From the NCBI GenBank assembly GCA_012719335.1, contig JAAYAO010000286.1:1-14441 (forward strand): a stretch of 14,441 bases of DNA. Reading direction: 5' to 3'. The stretch is from Propionibacterium sp. GTDB lineage: Bacteria; Actinomycetota; Actinomycetes; Propionibacteriales; Propionibacteriaceae. How positions within the stretch are numbered: position 1 is the stretch's first letter; the number at the start of each line of letters is the position of its first letter. A program made the position numbers and the translations under genes. This document shows positions 1 through 7,246 of this stretch, piece after piece. The notes beneath the pieces were generated by a model that worked only from the letters and a program-made list of their open reading frames with translations, made no database searches and had not been told where the DNA came from.

Positions 1-155
1 AACTCACCTTGCTGAACCGCACGGTGATCGGTACCGGGCATCCGGACGCGTTGCGCGACCGGCAACTGTGGATGGACACCTTCGAGGTGTCCGAACACTC
101 ACCGCTGCTGCGGCAACTGGGTTTGGTGCCGCAACGGTTGGAGGCCGTATGTTGA
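1..155 (+). CDS. ABC transporter ATP-binding protein, C-terminal end (partial)
   Basis: Only the last 50 or so residues are present; the start lies left of the window. The frame through position 3 reads LTLLNRTVIGTGHPDAL, then a segment ending SPLLRQLGLVPQRLEAVC, and stops with TGA at 153-155. The 'N-R-x-V-I-x-x-G' stretch is the usual end of the ABC ATPase fold, just after the switch-histidine region, which is off the edge. The stop lies 7 nt inside the following permease gene, so the two are translationally coupled and should form one transporter. The permease is of the ABC-3 metal family, which makes a Zn/Mn-type ATPase the best reading. No Walker or signature motif is visible here, so the call rests on this short tail and the neighbour. 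Confidence 0.7.
   Translation, partial: LTLLNRTVIGTGHPDALRDRQLWMDTFEVSEHSPLLRQLGLVPQRLEAVC
140..144 (+). promoter_or_regulatory. Ribosome binding site deciding the permease start
   Basis: GGAGG stands 4 nt before the ATG at 149. It favours that start over an in-frame GTG at 68, which would add 27 residues with no membrane character that overlap the ATPase tail. Confidence 0.6.
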
Positions 156-1006
156 CGCCCCTCGATTTTCTGGCGGATCTGACCAACCCCATGCTGACCT
201 TTCTGCCGAAGGCCCTGATCGTGTCGGTGTTGGCCGCGATCGTGTGCGGGGTGATCGGCTCGCATGTGGTGCTGCGCGGAATGACCTTCATCGGCGACGC
301 GGTGGCCCACTCGGTGTTTCCGGGCATCGCCGTGGCGTTCGTGCTGCAGGGCTCCCTGGTGGCCGGGGGAGTGGTGGCCGGAGTGGTCACCGCCGTGTTG
401 ATCGCCCTGTTCTCCCAGACCCGGCGGTTGGGGGCCGATTCGGTGATCGGGGTGTTCTTCGTCGCCGCCTTCGCCCTCGGCATCGTGGTGATCTCGATGT
501 CCCCGGCCTACGCGGGGTCCTTGACCTCGTTCCTGTTCGGCTCGATCACCGGCATCCCCGATGACGCGGTGCTGTTCTCGGTGGTCATGACGGTGCTCGT
601 GTTGGCGGTGGCCGCGTTTCTGCACAAGGAATTCGTGGCCGTCGGGTTGGACCGCGAGTACGCCCGTGCGTCACGGCTGCCGGTGCTGCTGCTCGACATC
701 GTGCTGTATGTGCTGGTCACCCTGGCCGTGGTGATGAGCATCCGCACGATCGGCAACATTCTGGTGCTGGCCCTGCTGGTGACACCGGCCGCGGCGGCGC
801 GGATGCTGACCGATCGGCTGGTGCCGATGATGCTGGTCGCGGCGGTGATCGGGGCGGCTGGCGCTTTCGTCGGGCTGTACTTGTCGTGGGCCTTGGACGT
901 GCCGACCGGCGGCACGATCGTGCTGGTGTGCACGGTCGCGTTTCTGCTGGCCTGGGCGTTCGGGCCCCGGCACGGCGTGCTGCGCCGTCCGGTGGCCGCG
1001 GTCTGA
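149..1006 (+). CDS. Metal-type ABC transporter permease (ABC-3 family; anchored-repeat-type-like)
   Basis: A 285-residue integral membrane protein, almost wholly hydrophobic with about eight membrane segments. It belongs to the ABC-3 family (ZnuB/MntB/AztB-like), which forms the channel of zinc or manganese importers. The family signature is clear: residues 43-59 read RGMTFIGDAVAHSVFPG, equivalent to the conserved '(S/A)HAxxPG' region. Later segments include residues around 'IGNILVLALLVTPAAAARMLTDR', also typical. The start ATG is preceded by GGAGG and overlaps the end of the ATPase gene. From memory, the N-terminus (MLTPLDFLADLTNPML) resembles permeases that partner with surface-anchored repeat proteins in actinobacteria; the binding protein would be upstream of the window. 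The transported metal cannot be read from the sequence. Confidence 0.88.
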   Translation: MLTPLDFLADLTNPMLTFLPKALIVSVLAAIVCGVIGSHVVLRGMTFIGDAVAHSVFPGIAVAFVLQGSLVAGGVVAGVVTAVLIALFSQTRRLGADSVIGVFFVAAFALGIVVISMSPAYAGSLTSFLFGSITGIPDDAVLFSVVMTVLVLAVAAFLHKEFVAVGLDREYARASRLPVLLLDIVLYVLVTLAVVMSIRTIGNILVLALLVTPAAAARMLTDRLVPMMLVAAVIGAAGAFVGLYLSWALDVPTGGTIVLVCTVAFLLAWAFGPRHGVLRRPVAAV

Positions 1007-1030
1007 GCCGGCCCTACCGGGGCTCACTGA

Positions 1031-1050
1031 CCCGACCGGTGCGGATCGGG
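1031..1050. terminator. Possible bidirectional terminator between convergent genes
   Basis: An imperfect inverted repeat (CCCGA at 1031-1035 with TCGGG at 1046-1050) lies in the 53-bp gap between the convergent permease and FAD oxidoreductase genes. The stem is short and there is no T-run, so this is position-based and weak. Confidence 0.25.
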
Positions 1051-1059
1051 GGTGGCTCG

Positions 1060-2376
1060 TCAGCCGGGACGGCGGCGCGGGCGGGGTGGCTGGTGCTTGT
1101 TGCTCGGATGGATGTCCTCACCGGTCAGGTCGGCGTGCACCGCGTAGCTCGCCAGGGCGGCCGAGAACAGTTCACCGATGATGCCGGTGCCGGCCCGGGT
1201 GTGCGCGCCGACGGCGTAGTGCGGGCCGATCCGGGGGCCGGAGAGGGCCTCCCAGGTGCGTGGCGAGGTCCAGGCCGGGCCGGCGGCGGGGTCGGGACGT
1301 CCGGTGCCCCACACCCAGGTGGTCGGGGTGGGGGCCGACCAGCCGATCGCCCGCCGGGCATGGTCGACGGTTTCGAAGGCGTCGCCCGCGCCGGTGGCCT
1401 CGATCACCGGGGCCACGGCCCAGCCCAGGGCGGCGGCCCGGCGCCGGGCCCGGTCGGCGCTGCGCCACCGGCTCGGCCGGGTCAACGCGGCCCACTGCTG
1501 CGGGGTGACCGCGCAGATCACCGCCCGGGCCCGCAGCACCCCCGACGAGGTGGTGACGGTGGTGCCGGAAATGTTCTCGACCGCGGTACCGGTGCGCACG
1601 TCCACCCGGCGTTGGGTCAGCCGTTCGGCCAGCAGGTCGAGCAGCACATCGGTCGGTTGGACGGCGCCGTCGGCGTCGGTGAGCTGCCAGCGGCCGAAGA
1701 TCCGGGCCACGGCCGGCCACACCGCGTGGTGGGCGGGCAGCCGGGTCGGATCCTGACCGCGTTGCCAGGCGACCTGGTGGAGCAGCGCCGCCGGGTGCGG
1801 ATGCCCCAGCGAGGCGGCCAGGTCGGCGACCGTGGCGGCGCGGCCGAAGCCGGGTGGGGCGAGCCGGGCGGCGGCGGCCCGCCAGGCGCCCGGGTCGGTG
1901 TCGCTCTCCAGACCCAGCGGACGCAGTCGCTGCCAGACCGCGCCGAGATCGTCCAGTAACCGGCCCCAGCGTTCGGCCACCACCGACCCCCAGGTGACCG
2001 ACGCCACCCGGTTCTGTTCGCCCCGGTTGGTCGGCCAATCGATCTCGGTGCCGTCGACGAAGCGGTGTCGCACCGGGGGTGCGGTCGTCCAACTCAGGCC
2101 GCGGCCGGTCAGGGTCGCGTCCAGGGCCCGGCCGGATTTGGTGAAAAGATCCCGCCAGACCGCGGGGAGTTCGACCACCGGGGGCAGGCCGGTGCGGGCC
2201 CAGGTGCCGCCGGGGGCGGCGCTGCGTTCGAGCAGCACCACCCGGTGGCCGCGGTATGCCAGTCGGACGGCCACGGCCATCCCGGCGGGGGAGCCGCCGA
2301 CCACCACGATCGGGGACGCGTCGTCGGCGAAGAGCTCCGGTGCGGCCGGCTCCCCGCGGGGTACCCGCTCAGACAT
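1060..2376 (-). CDS. FAD-dependent oxidoreductase, CrtI/amine-oxidase-like
   Basis: A 438-residue flavoprotein. The N-terminal dinucleotide-binding fold is at about residues 22-57: IVVVGGSPAGMAVAVRLA, then VVLLERSAAPGG with E50 placed to bind the ADP ribose. The second glycine of the usual GxGxxG is Ser29 (GGSPAG), which is uncommon. Near the C-terminus, GAHTRAGTGIIGELFSAALA matches the closing FAD-contact motif of phytoene-desaturase (CrtI)-like enzymes. No carotenoid genes lie nearby, so the substrate is unknown; a general NAD(P)/FAD oxidoreductase is the safest name. The ATG at 2374-2376 overlaps the end of the DUF4126 gene by 8 nt (ATGTCTGA), so the two are probably co-translated. The tail is basic and proline-rich (RPRRRPG). 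Confidence 0.8.
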   Translation of the reverse strand: MSERVPRGEPAAPELFADDASPIVVVGGSPAGMAVAVRLAYRGHRVVLLERSAAPGGTWARTGLPPVVELPAVWRDLFTKSGRALDATLTGRGLSWTTAPPVRHRFVDGTEIDWPTNRGEQNRVASVTWGSVVAERWGRLLDDLGAVWQRLRPLGLESDTDPGAWRAAAARLAPPGFGRAATVADLAASLGHPHPAALLHQVAWQRGQDPTRLPAHHAVWPAVARIFGRWQLTDADGAVQPTDVLLDLLAERLTQRRVDVRTGTAVENISGTTVTTSSGVLRARAVICAVTPQQWAALTRPSRWRSADRARRRAAALGWAVAPVIEATGAGDAFETVDHARRAIGWSAPTPTTWVWGTGRPDPAAGPAWTSPRTWEALSGPRIGPHYAVGAHTRAGTGIIGELFSAALASYAVHADLTGEDIHPSNKHQPPRPRRRPG

Positions 2377-2986
2377 CGGGGCCCGCTTCCGGGACGCCCC
2401 CGCGGCGCGACCACCATCGTCGGAAGGCGCGCCAGCCCCGCCGCACCCGCGTCATCAGGTGGATCGCCAGCGCCACCCCGGCGATCAGCAGCACCGCCAC
2501 CACGACCGCGATCACCACCGGGTTGACCACGGTCACCGCCAGGGCGGTGGCGGTGATCACCGCGGTGTCCTCGGCCATCGAGGTGCCGATATTGCTGACC
2601 GGTTCGGGGGAGGTGTTCACCGCCAGCCGGATGCTCGCCTTGGTGAGGTGGCTGACCAGGGCGGTGATGCCGCCGACCGAGGCCAGCATGATCGTCCACA
2701 GATCACCGTTGGCCCCGGCCAGCAGGGCGCCGATCGTGGCGCCGACCACCGGCCGGATCACGGTGGAGATCGAATCCCACACCGAATCGACGTAGGGAAT
2801 CTTGTCGGCGAAGAATTCCAGGGCGAACAGCACCCCGGCGATGATCAGCACGTCGAGCCGGGCCAGGGTGTCGGGGATCTCGGCCATCGGGTGGATTCGC
2901 TCGATCAGGCCGAGCACCAACACCGTGGCGTAGGCGTTGAGGCCACTGCTCCAGCCGGTGACGAAGCTGAGTGGGAGTAGCTCCAC
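2369..2986 (-). CDS. DUF4126 family membrane protein
   Basis: A 205-residue membrane protein of unknown function. The N-terminus (ELLPLSFVTGWSSGLNAYAT) and the later DKIPYVDSVWDSI motif are typical of DUF4126. About four or five hydrophobic segments are visible, with a long C-terminal one (VVIAVVVAVLLIAGVALAIHLM) followed by a strongly basic tail (RVRRGWRAFRRWWSRR), predicted cytoplasmic. I chose the GTG at 2984-2986 because AAGGAGG lies 6 nt upstream; an in-frame GTG two codons earlier abuts that site and is too close. The gene reads divergently from the dnaE2 unit and is followed with an 8-nt overlap by the FAD oxidoreductase. No enzyme motif is visible and I do not propose a role. Confidence 0.87.
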   Translation of the reverse strand: MELLPLSFVTGWSSGLNAYATVLVLGLIERIHPMAEIPDTLARLDVLIIAGVLFALEFFADKIPYVDSVWDSISTVIRPVVGATIGALLAGANGDLWTIMLASVGGITALVSHLTKASIRLAVNTSPEPVSNIGTSMAEDTAVITATALAVTVVNPVVIAVVVAVLLIAGVALAIHLMTRVRRGWRAFRRWWSRRGGVPEAGPDV

Positions 2987-2992
2987 GATCAC

Positions 2993-2999
2993 CCTCCTT
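2993..2999 (-). promoter_or_regulatory. Strong ribosome binding site of the DUF4126 gene
   Basis: Read on the minus strand this is AAGGAGG, a near-perfect anti-16S match, 6 nt before the GTG start at 2986. It fixes the start of the gene. Confidence 0.8.
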
Positions 3000-3030
3000 G
3001 CCGCGAATTCGACCGATTCCGGTCGCCGTC

Positions 3031-3061
3031 TTGACGAACTGTCGGATGGGCAGCCTATAGT
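3031..3061 (+). promoter_or_regulatory. Promoter of the DUF6504-dnaE2 unit
   Basis: TTGACG at 3031-3036 and TATAGT at 3056-3061 are good -35 and -10 matches. The 19-nt spacer is longer than the usual 17. Transcription would start near 3067-3069, inside or at the edge of the LexA box, which is where a repressor site is expected. The leader to the ATG at 3248 would be about 180 nt. Confidence 0.6.
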
Positions 3062-3070
3062 TGCTGGTGT

Positions 3071-3086
3071 TCGAACAGGTGTTCGT
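3071..3086. promoter_or_regulatory. LexA binding site (SOS box)
   Basis: TCGAACAGGTGTTCGT matches the actinobacterial/Gram-positive LexA consensus TCGAAC-N4-GTTCGA at every defined position but the last. It sits 10 bp downstream of the TATAGT -10 element, so bound LexA would block transcription initiation. The downstream gene, dnaE2, is a known SOS-regulon member in mycobacteria, which supports the assignment. GGTGTTCG also occurs twice here (3066-3073 and 3078-3085) as a direct repeat overlapping the palindrome. No second site of this quality was found in the window. Confidence 0.85.
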
Positions 3087-3180
3087 TTCGGTGCCGGGGA
3101 AGCCCGATCGCGGAACCCGTTCGAACGTCCGACTGCTCCGGTGCCGGTGGACCTCGACCCCCACCGGCGCCGGGGCTTCG

Positions 3181-3198
3181 GTGGGTCGAGTGGGTCGA
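3181..3198. repeat. Two tandem copies of GTGGGTCGA in the dnaE2 leader
   Basis: The 9-bp unit occurs twice without interruption in the untranslated leader, 50 bp before the DUF6504 start. No function can be inferred. Copy number could vary by slippage. Confidence 0.6.
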
Positions 3199-3247
3199 GT
3201 TGTGTCCGGTGGTCGTACAGCTTTTCGACGGACAGGCTTTCGGGAAA

Positions 3248-3619
3248 ATGCGCAGGTACAACGAACAGATCCAGGTCGATGCCCGACGGGTGTCGATGCC
3301 CTCCACGGCGGTGGCCGCCGGGGTGCCCACCGCGGTACTCACCGGCCCGCCGGTGCGGTTCCGGTGGCGCGGGCACCTGTGGCGGGTCGACGAGATCCAC
3401 GAACACTGGGTGAGCACCGCCGAATGGTGGGACAGCCCGGCCGCCCGGGCGCTGCGCGGGGAGGAGACGGCCGACGACCGCAACGCCCCCGACCCCGATC
3501 TGCATGATTCCCGCGAAACCTGGCGGGTCAGCGCGGTCGGGGAGGAAACCCGCCGCGGCCTGTCCTGCGACCTGGTGCATGTCGGGGGCCGTTGGTTTCT
3601 CGACACCCTGGTGGACTGA
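3248..3619 (+). CDS. DUF6504 family protein, mutasome-associated
   Basis: A 123-residue soluble protein. The N-terminus MRRYNEQIQV, the central FRWRGHLWRVDEIHEHWV and the segment around WW-x-S-P-A-A-R-A-L match DUF6504, a small actinobacterial family that, as I recall, is commonly placed next to dnaE2 and imuB. It has no known catalytic motif. I chose the ATG at 3248 because family similarity begins there; GTG 3209 and TTG 3200 are in frame but give unrelated residues, and no start has a strong ribosome site (GGGA is 3 nt away). It ends 3 nt before dnaE2, so it shares the SOS-controlled promoter. A role as a partner or regulator of DnaE2 is inferred from position only. Confidence 0.8.
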   Translation: MRRYNEQIQVDARRVSMPSTAVAAGVPTAVLTGPPVRFRWRGHLWRVDEIHEHWVSTAEWWDSPAARALRGEETADDRNAPDPDLHDSRETWRVSAVGEETRRGLSCDLVHVGGRWFLDTLVD

Positions 3620-3622
3620 CCG

Positions 3623-6600
3623 ATGGCCACCGACCCCTTCGTCCACCTGCGGGTGGCTTCGGGCTATTCGATGATGTACGGCGCCAACCAGCCCGACGAG
3701 CTGGTGGCGGCCGCCGCCGGGTACGGCATGGACGCGCTGGCCCTGACCGACCGGGACGGGCTGTCGGGTGCGGTGCGGTTCGTGCAGGCCTGCACGACGG
3801 CCGGTATCCACCCGATCGTCGGGGTCGACCTGGCCGTGTTGCCCCTGGACGGGCTGCCGACCGCCGGTCGTGGCCGGCGCACCCCGGCCCGCGGGGGCAC
3901 CGAGCGGGATCCGCGGTTGCCGCGGCTCACCGTGCTGGCCCGCCCCGACGGGGGTTGGGCGGCGCTGTGCCGGCTGATCAGCGCGGTGCACGCCGCCGGT
4001 GAACGGGCCACCCCGATCGCCACCACCGACCTGATCTGCGATCACGCCGCCGGCGGTGACCTGGTGGTGCTGGCCGGGGCGGATGCCGAGATCGGCCGGG
4101 CGATCGCCCGCAAAGACCGGTCGGCCGCGGTGCGCTGGCTCACCGAATGGCGTCGCCGACTGCCCCCGGGTGGCTTCGTGATCGGGGTGGAACATCACCT
4201 GCGGGCCGGGCATGGGCCCGGGTCGGGCTCCTTCGCGGCCCGGCTGCAGTCGCTGGCCGAGGCCGAGGGGGTGCCCAGCGTGCTGAGCAATGCGGTGCGG
4301 ATGACCACCCCCGACCGGGCCCCGGTGCTCGACATCCTGGACGCCTCCCGCCGGCTGGTGCCGTTGGCCGGGCACAACGTCGACCGCAGCACCGCCGAAT
4401 GCTGGCTGAAACCGGGCGTGGCGATGCACCTGGTCGCCGACGACCTGGCTCGGCGCGGGGGCGGGGACGCCGGTGCGTTGCTGGCCCGCACCCGGGCGCT
4501 GGCCGAGACGTGCCGCCTGGACGCGGCGGCCGACCTGGGCATCGGCATCGTGCACCTGCCCGAACTCGGCGCCGGCCGGGCCGGCGACAACGGCACCCTG
4601 CCCGGCACTGCAACCGGTACCGCAGCCGCCGCCGATGCCGCCGCCACCCTGCTGCACCGCTGCCGGGCCGGCATCCCGCGACGCTGGGCGAACCCACCGG
4701 CCGAGGTGGCCGACCGGTTGGCCGAGGAGTTGGCCGTGGTGGCCCGGCACGGTTTCGAAACCTACTTTCTGACCGTGGCCGACATCGTCGACTCGATCCG
4801 GGCCCGGGGGGTGCGCTGCGCGGCCCGCGGGTCGGGGGCCGGCAGCCTGATCAACTACCTGTTGGGGATTTCCGGGGTCGACCCGATCGAACACGACCTG
4901 GTGTTCGAACGGTTCCTGTCCCCGTTGCGGCACGAGTTGCCCGACATCGACCTGGATGTGGAGTCGGCCCGCCGTCCGGAGATCTACGACATGATCATCG
5001 ACGACTACGGCACCGACCGGGTGGCCTGCGTGGCGATGGTGGAAACCTACCGGGTGCGGCATGCGGTGCGCGACGTCGGGGCCGCGCTCAGCCTGCCCCC
5101 GGCCGAGGTGGACGCGATCGCCAAGGCCTTCCCGCACCTGCGGGCGTCCCGGGCCCGGTCGGCCCTGGCCGAGCTGCCCGAACTGCGGGCCGCGGGCCTG
5201 GCCGACAGCCGGCTCGAGCTGTTCTTCCGGCTGGTCGAGGGGTTGGACGGGTTGCCCCGGCACCTGGCCCTGCACCCCTGCGGCATCGTGCTGTCCGACC
5301 GCACCCTGCTGGACCGCACCCCGGTACAGAACAGTCACCAGAACTACCCGCTGAGCCAATTCGACAAGGACGACGTGGAGGCGATGGGTCTGCTGAAGCT
5401 GGACGTGCTGGGCATCCGGATGCAGTCGGCGATGGCCCACGCGGTGGCCGAGATCGACCGCACCTGCGACGAACGGATCGACCTGGACGCGTTGCCCCAC
5501 GACGACGAGGCCACCTTCGAGTTGGTGCGCAGCACCGAAACCCTGGGCTGCTTCCAGATCGAATCACCGGGGCAACGCGAACTGATCGGCAAGTTCGCCC
5601 CCGAAACCTTCGCCGACCTGATCATCGACATCTCGCTGTTTCGGCCCGGGCCGGTGAAATCCGACATGGTGCGGCCCTTCCTGGAGGCCCGCCAGGGCTG
5701 GGCCGAGGCCCACTACCTGCACCCCGACCTGCGCGAGGTGCTCGCCGAAACCTTCGGGGTGGTGGTCTTCCACGAACAGGTGATGCGGATCATCGCGACC
5801 GTCGCGGGCTGCTCGGTGGCGGTCGGTGACGCCGCCCGCCGCAAACTCGGCACCCCCGAGGGGCAGGAAGAAGTGCGCACCTGGTTCGTCGACCGGGCCC
5901 GGCAGCGTGATTACCCCGAGGAGGTGATCACCCGGGTGTGGCAGGTGCTGGCCGCCTTCGGGTCGTTCGGGTTCTGCAAGGCACACGCCGCGGCTTTCGC
6001 CCTGCCCACCTACCAGTCGGCCTGGCTGAAGGCGCACTACCCGGCCCATTTCCTGGCCGGGGTGCTCACCCACGACCCGGGCATGTACCCCAAGCGCCTG
6101 CTGTTGGAGGAGGCCCGGCGCCGCGGGGTGCGGGTGCTGGGACCGGACGTGAACGCCAGCGACGACAGGTACCGGGCCGAAGCGCTGCCCGACGGGGGCT
6201 GGGGATTGCGGGTCGGGTTGGCCGACCTGCTCGGGATCGACAGCGAGGAACTGGCCCGGATCGTCGCCGGTCAACCCTTCGATTCGCTGACCGATTTCTG
6301 GCGCCGGGCCCGGCCCGACCAACCCACCGCCGAACGGCTGGTGGTGGCCGGCGCCTTCGACGAGCTGTACGGCATCAACATCGCCCGGGTGCCGGGGCGA
6401 CGCAACCGGCGGGATCTGATGTTGGCGGTCGCCGACCTGCACCGGGCCGACCGGGCGCACCGCAAGGCCGGACACGGGCCGGGGCAACCGTCCCTGGAGT
6501 TGGCCGGGGCGGCGGTCACCGACCCGATGGGGTTCCCCACCGACGTGCCGCTGTCGGGGTTGCCGGAGATGTCCGACACCGACCGGGTGCGGGCCGAGTT

Positions 6601-7246
6601 GGACGTCCTCGGCCTCGACATCAGCCGGCATGTGGTCGACTTCCACCGGCCGATGCTGGACGCGATCGGGGTGACCCGGGCCGCCGACCTGCTGCGGCAA
6701 CGCAACCAGTCGGAGGTGCTGGTCGCCGGGGTGAAGGTCGCCACCCAGACCCCGCCGGTGCGTTCGGGGCAGCGGGTGGTCTTCCTGACCCTGGACGACG
6801 CCTCCGGCCCGGCCGATGCGGCGTTCTTCGCCAACGCCGCCGACTGGGTGGGCACGGTGTTCGCCGGCTGGTTGCTGCTGGTGCGCGGGGTGGTGCGCCG
6901 CAGCGGGCCACGCGGTATCTCGCTGCGTGCCACCGGCTGTTGGGATCTGCCCGCCCTGGACGCGATCTGGCGCGAAACCCTGCGCACCGGCACCCGGGCG
7001 GACGCGGCGGCGGCGGTGCGGGCGGTGCTCGAGGGGCCCGCCCCCGGTGCCGGGGAGGGCGACGGCGGGCCGGGGGTGAACCGGGTGCTGGTGCATGCCA
7101 GCGGATTCACCCAGTCGGCCTACGCCGATGTGCGCACCGCCGGATCGGTCGAACCACGACGCAACCTGTGGCACGCCAGCCCGGGCAGTTCGGGGCCGAC
7201 CGCCGGCGGTGGATCCGGGATGCGAACGACGGGAAGGGGATGGTGA
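3623..7246 (+). CDS. dnaE2: Error-prone DNA polymerase III alpha subunit DnaE2
   Basis: A 1207-residue C-family DNA polymerase for translesion synthesis and damage-induced mutagenesis. It closely follows mycobacterial DnaE2: PDIDLDVESARR at 440-451, FQIESPGQRELIGKF, DLIIDISLFRPGPVKSDM and FGFCKAHAAAFALPTYQSAW. Catalytic aspartates are D441 and D443, with D594 (LLKLDVLGIRMQ) as the third. The N-terminal PHP domain is degenerate: the first HxH reads H-L-R and the 'TDH' motif reads TDRD, so no metal-dependent exonuclease is expected. An OB-fold lies near residues 1030-1110, and the end carries the conserved VNRVLVHASGFTQSAYAD and NLWHASPGSSG. It is longer than the roughly 1080 residues of M. tuberculosis DnaE2, partly through a low-complexity Ala/Thr/Gly insert near residues 318-345. 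Control by the SOS box at 3071 is expected. ImuA' and ImuB are not adjacent. Confidence 0.97.
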   Translation: MATDPFVHLRVASGYSMMYGANQPDELVAAAAGYGMDALALTDRDGLSGAVRFVQACTTAGIHPIVGVDLAVLPLDGLPTAGRGRRTPARGGTERDPRLPRLTVLARPDGGWAALCRLISAVHAAGERATPIATTDLICDHAAGGDLVVLAGADAEIGRAIARKDRSAAVRWLTEWRRRLPPGGFVIGVEHHLRAGHGPGSGSFAARLQSLAEAEGVPSVLSNAVRMTTPDRAPVLDILDASRRLVPLAGHNVDRSTAECWLKPGVAMHLVADDLARRGGGDAGALLARTRALAETCRLDAAADLGIGIVHLPELGAGRAGDNGTLPGTATGTAAAADAAATLLHRCRAGIPRRWANPPAEVADRLAEELAVVARHGFETYFLTVADIVDSIRARGVRCAARGSGAGSLINYLLGISGVDPIEHDLVFERFLSPLRHELPDIDLDVESARRPEIYDMIIDDYGTDRVACVAMVETYRVRHAVRDVGAALSLPPAEVDAIAKAFPHLRASRARSALAELPELRAAGLADSRLELFFRLVEGLDGLPRHLALHPCGIVLSDRTLLDRTPVQNSHQNYPLSQFDKDDVEAMGLLKLDVLGIRMQSAMAHAVAEIDRTCDERIDLDALPHDDEATFELVRSTETLGCFQIESPGQRELIGKFAPETFADLIIDISLFRPGPVKSDMVRPFLEARQGWAEAHYLHPDLREVLAETFGVVVFHEQVMRIIATVAGCSVAVGDAARRKLGTPEGQEEVRTWFVDRARQRDYPEEVITRVWQVLAAFGSFGFCKAHAAAFALPTYQSAWLKAHYPAHFLAGVLTHDPGMYPKRLLLEEARRRGVRVLGPDVNASDDRYRAEALPDGGWGLRVGLADLLGIDSEELARIVAGQPFDSLTDFWRRARPDQPTAERLVVAGAFDELYGINIARVPGRRNRRDLMLAVADLHRADRAHRKAGHGPGQPSLELAGAAVTDPMGFPTDVPLSGLPEMSDTDRVRAELDVLGLDISRHVVDFHRPMLDAIGVTRAADLLRQRNQSEVLVAGVKVATQTPPVRSGQRVVFLTLDDASGPADAAFFANAADWVGTVFAGWLLLVRGVVRRSGPRGISLRATGCWDLPALDAIWRETLRTGTRADAAAAVRAVLEGPAPGAGEGDGGPGVNRVLVHASGFTQSAYADVRTAGSVEPRRNLWHASPGSSGPTAGGGSGMRTTGRGW

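Noticed and set aside
3118..3127. CGTTCGAACG palindrome as a second LexA box.
   Set aside because: The half-sites abut instead of being 4 nt apart; TCGAAC at 3121 has no matching right half at the proper distance.
3067..3507. A GTG at 3067 lies 5 nt after the TATAGT -10 and opens a frame that could be a leaderless gene over the SOS box.
   Set aside because: The frame runs into and overlaps DUF6504 in another phase, its protein is Arg/Gly-rich with no recognisable domain, and the same bases are explained by the LexA site.
2369..5500. Very long minus-strand open frame reaching from DUF4126 across dnaE2.
   Set aside because: Only its last 205 codons are a gene. The rest is the antisense of DUF6504 and dnaE2, kept open by high GC, with His/Gln/Gly/Pro-rich composition and no domain.
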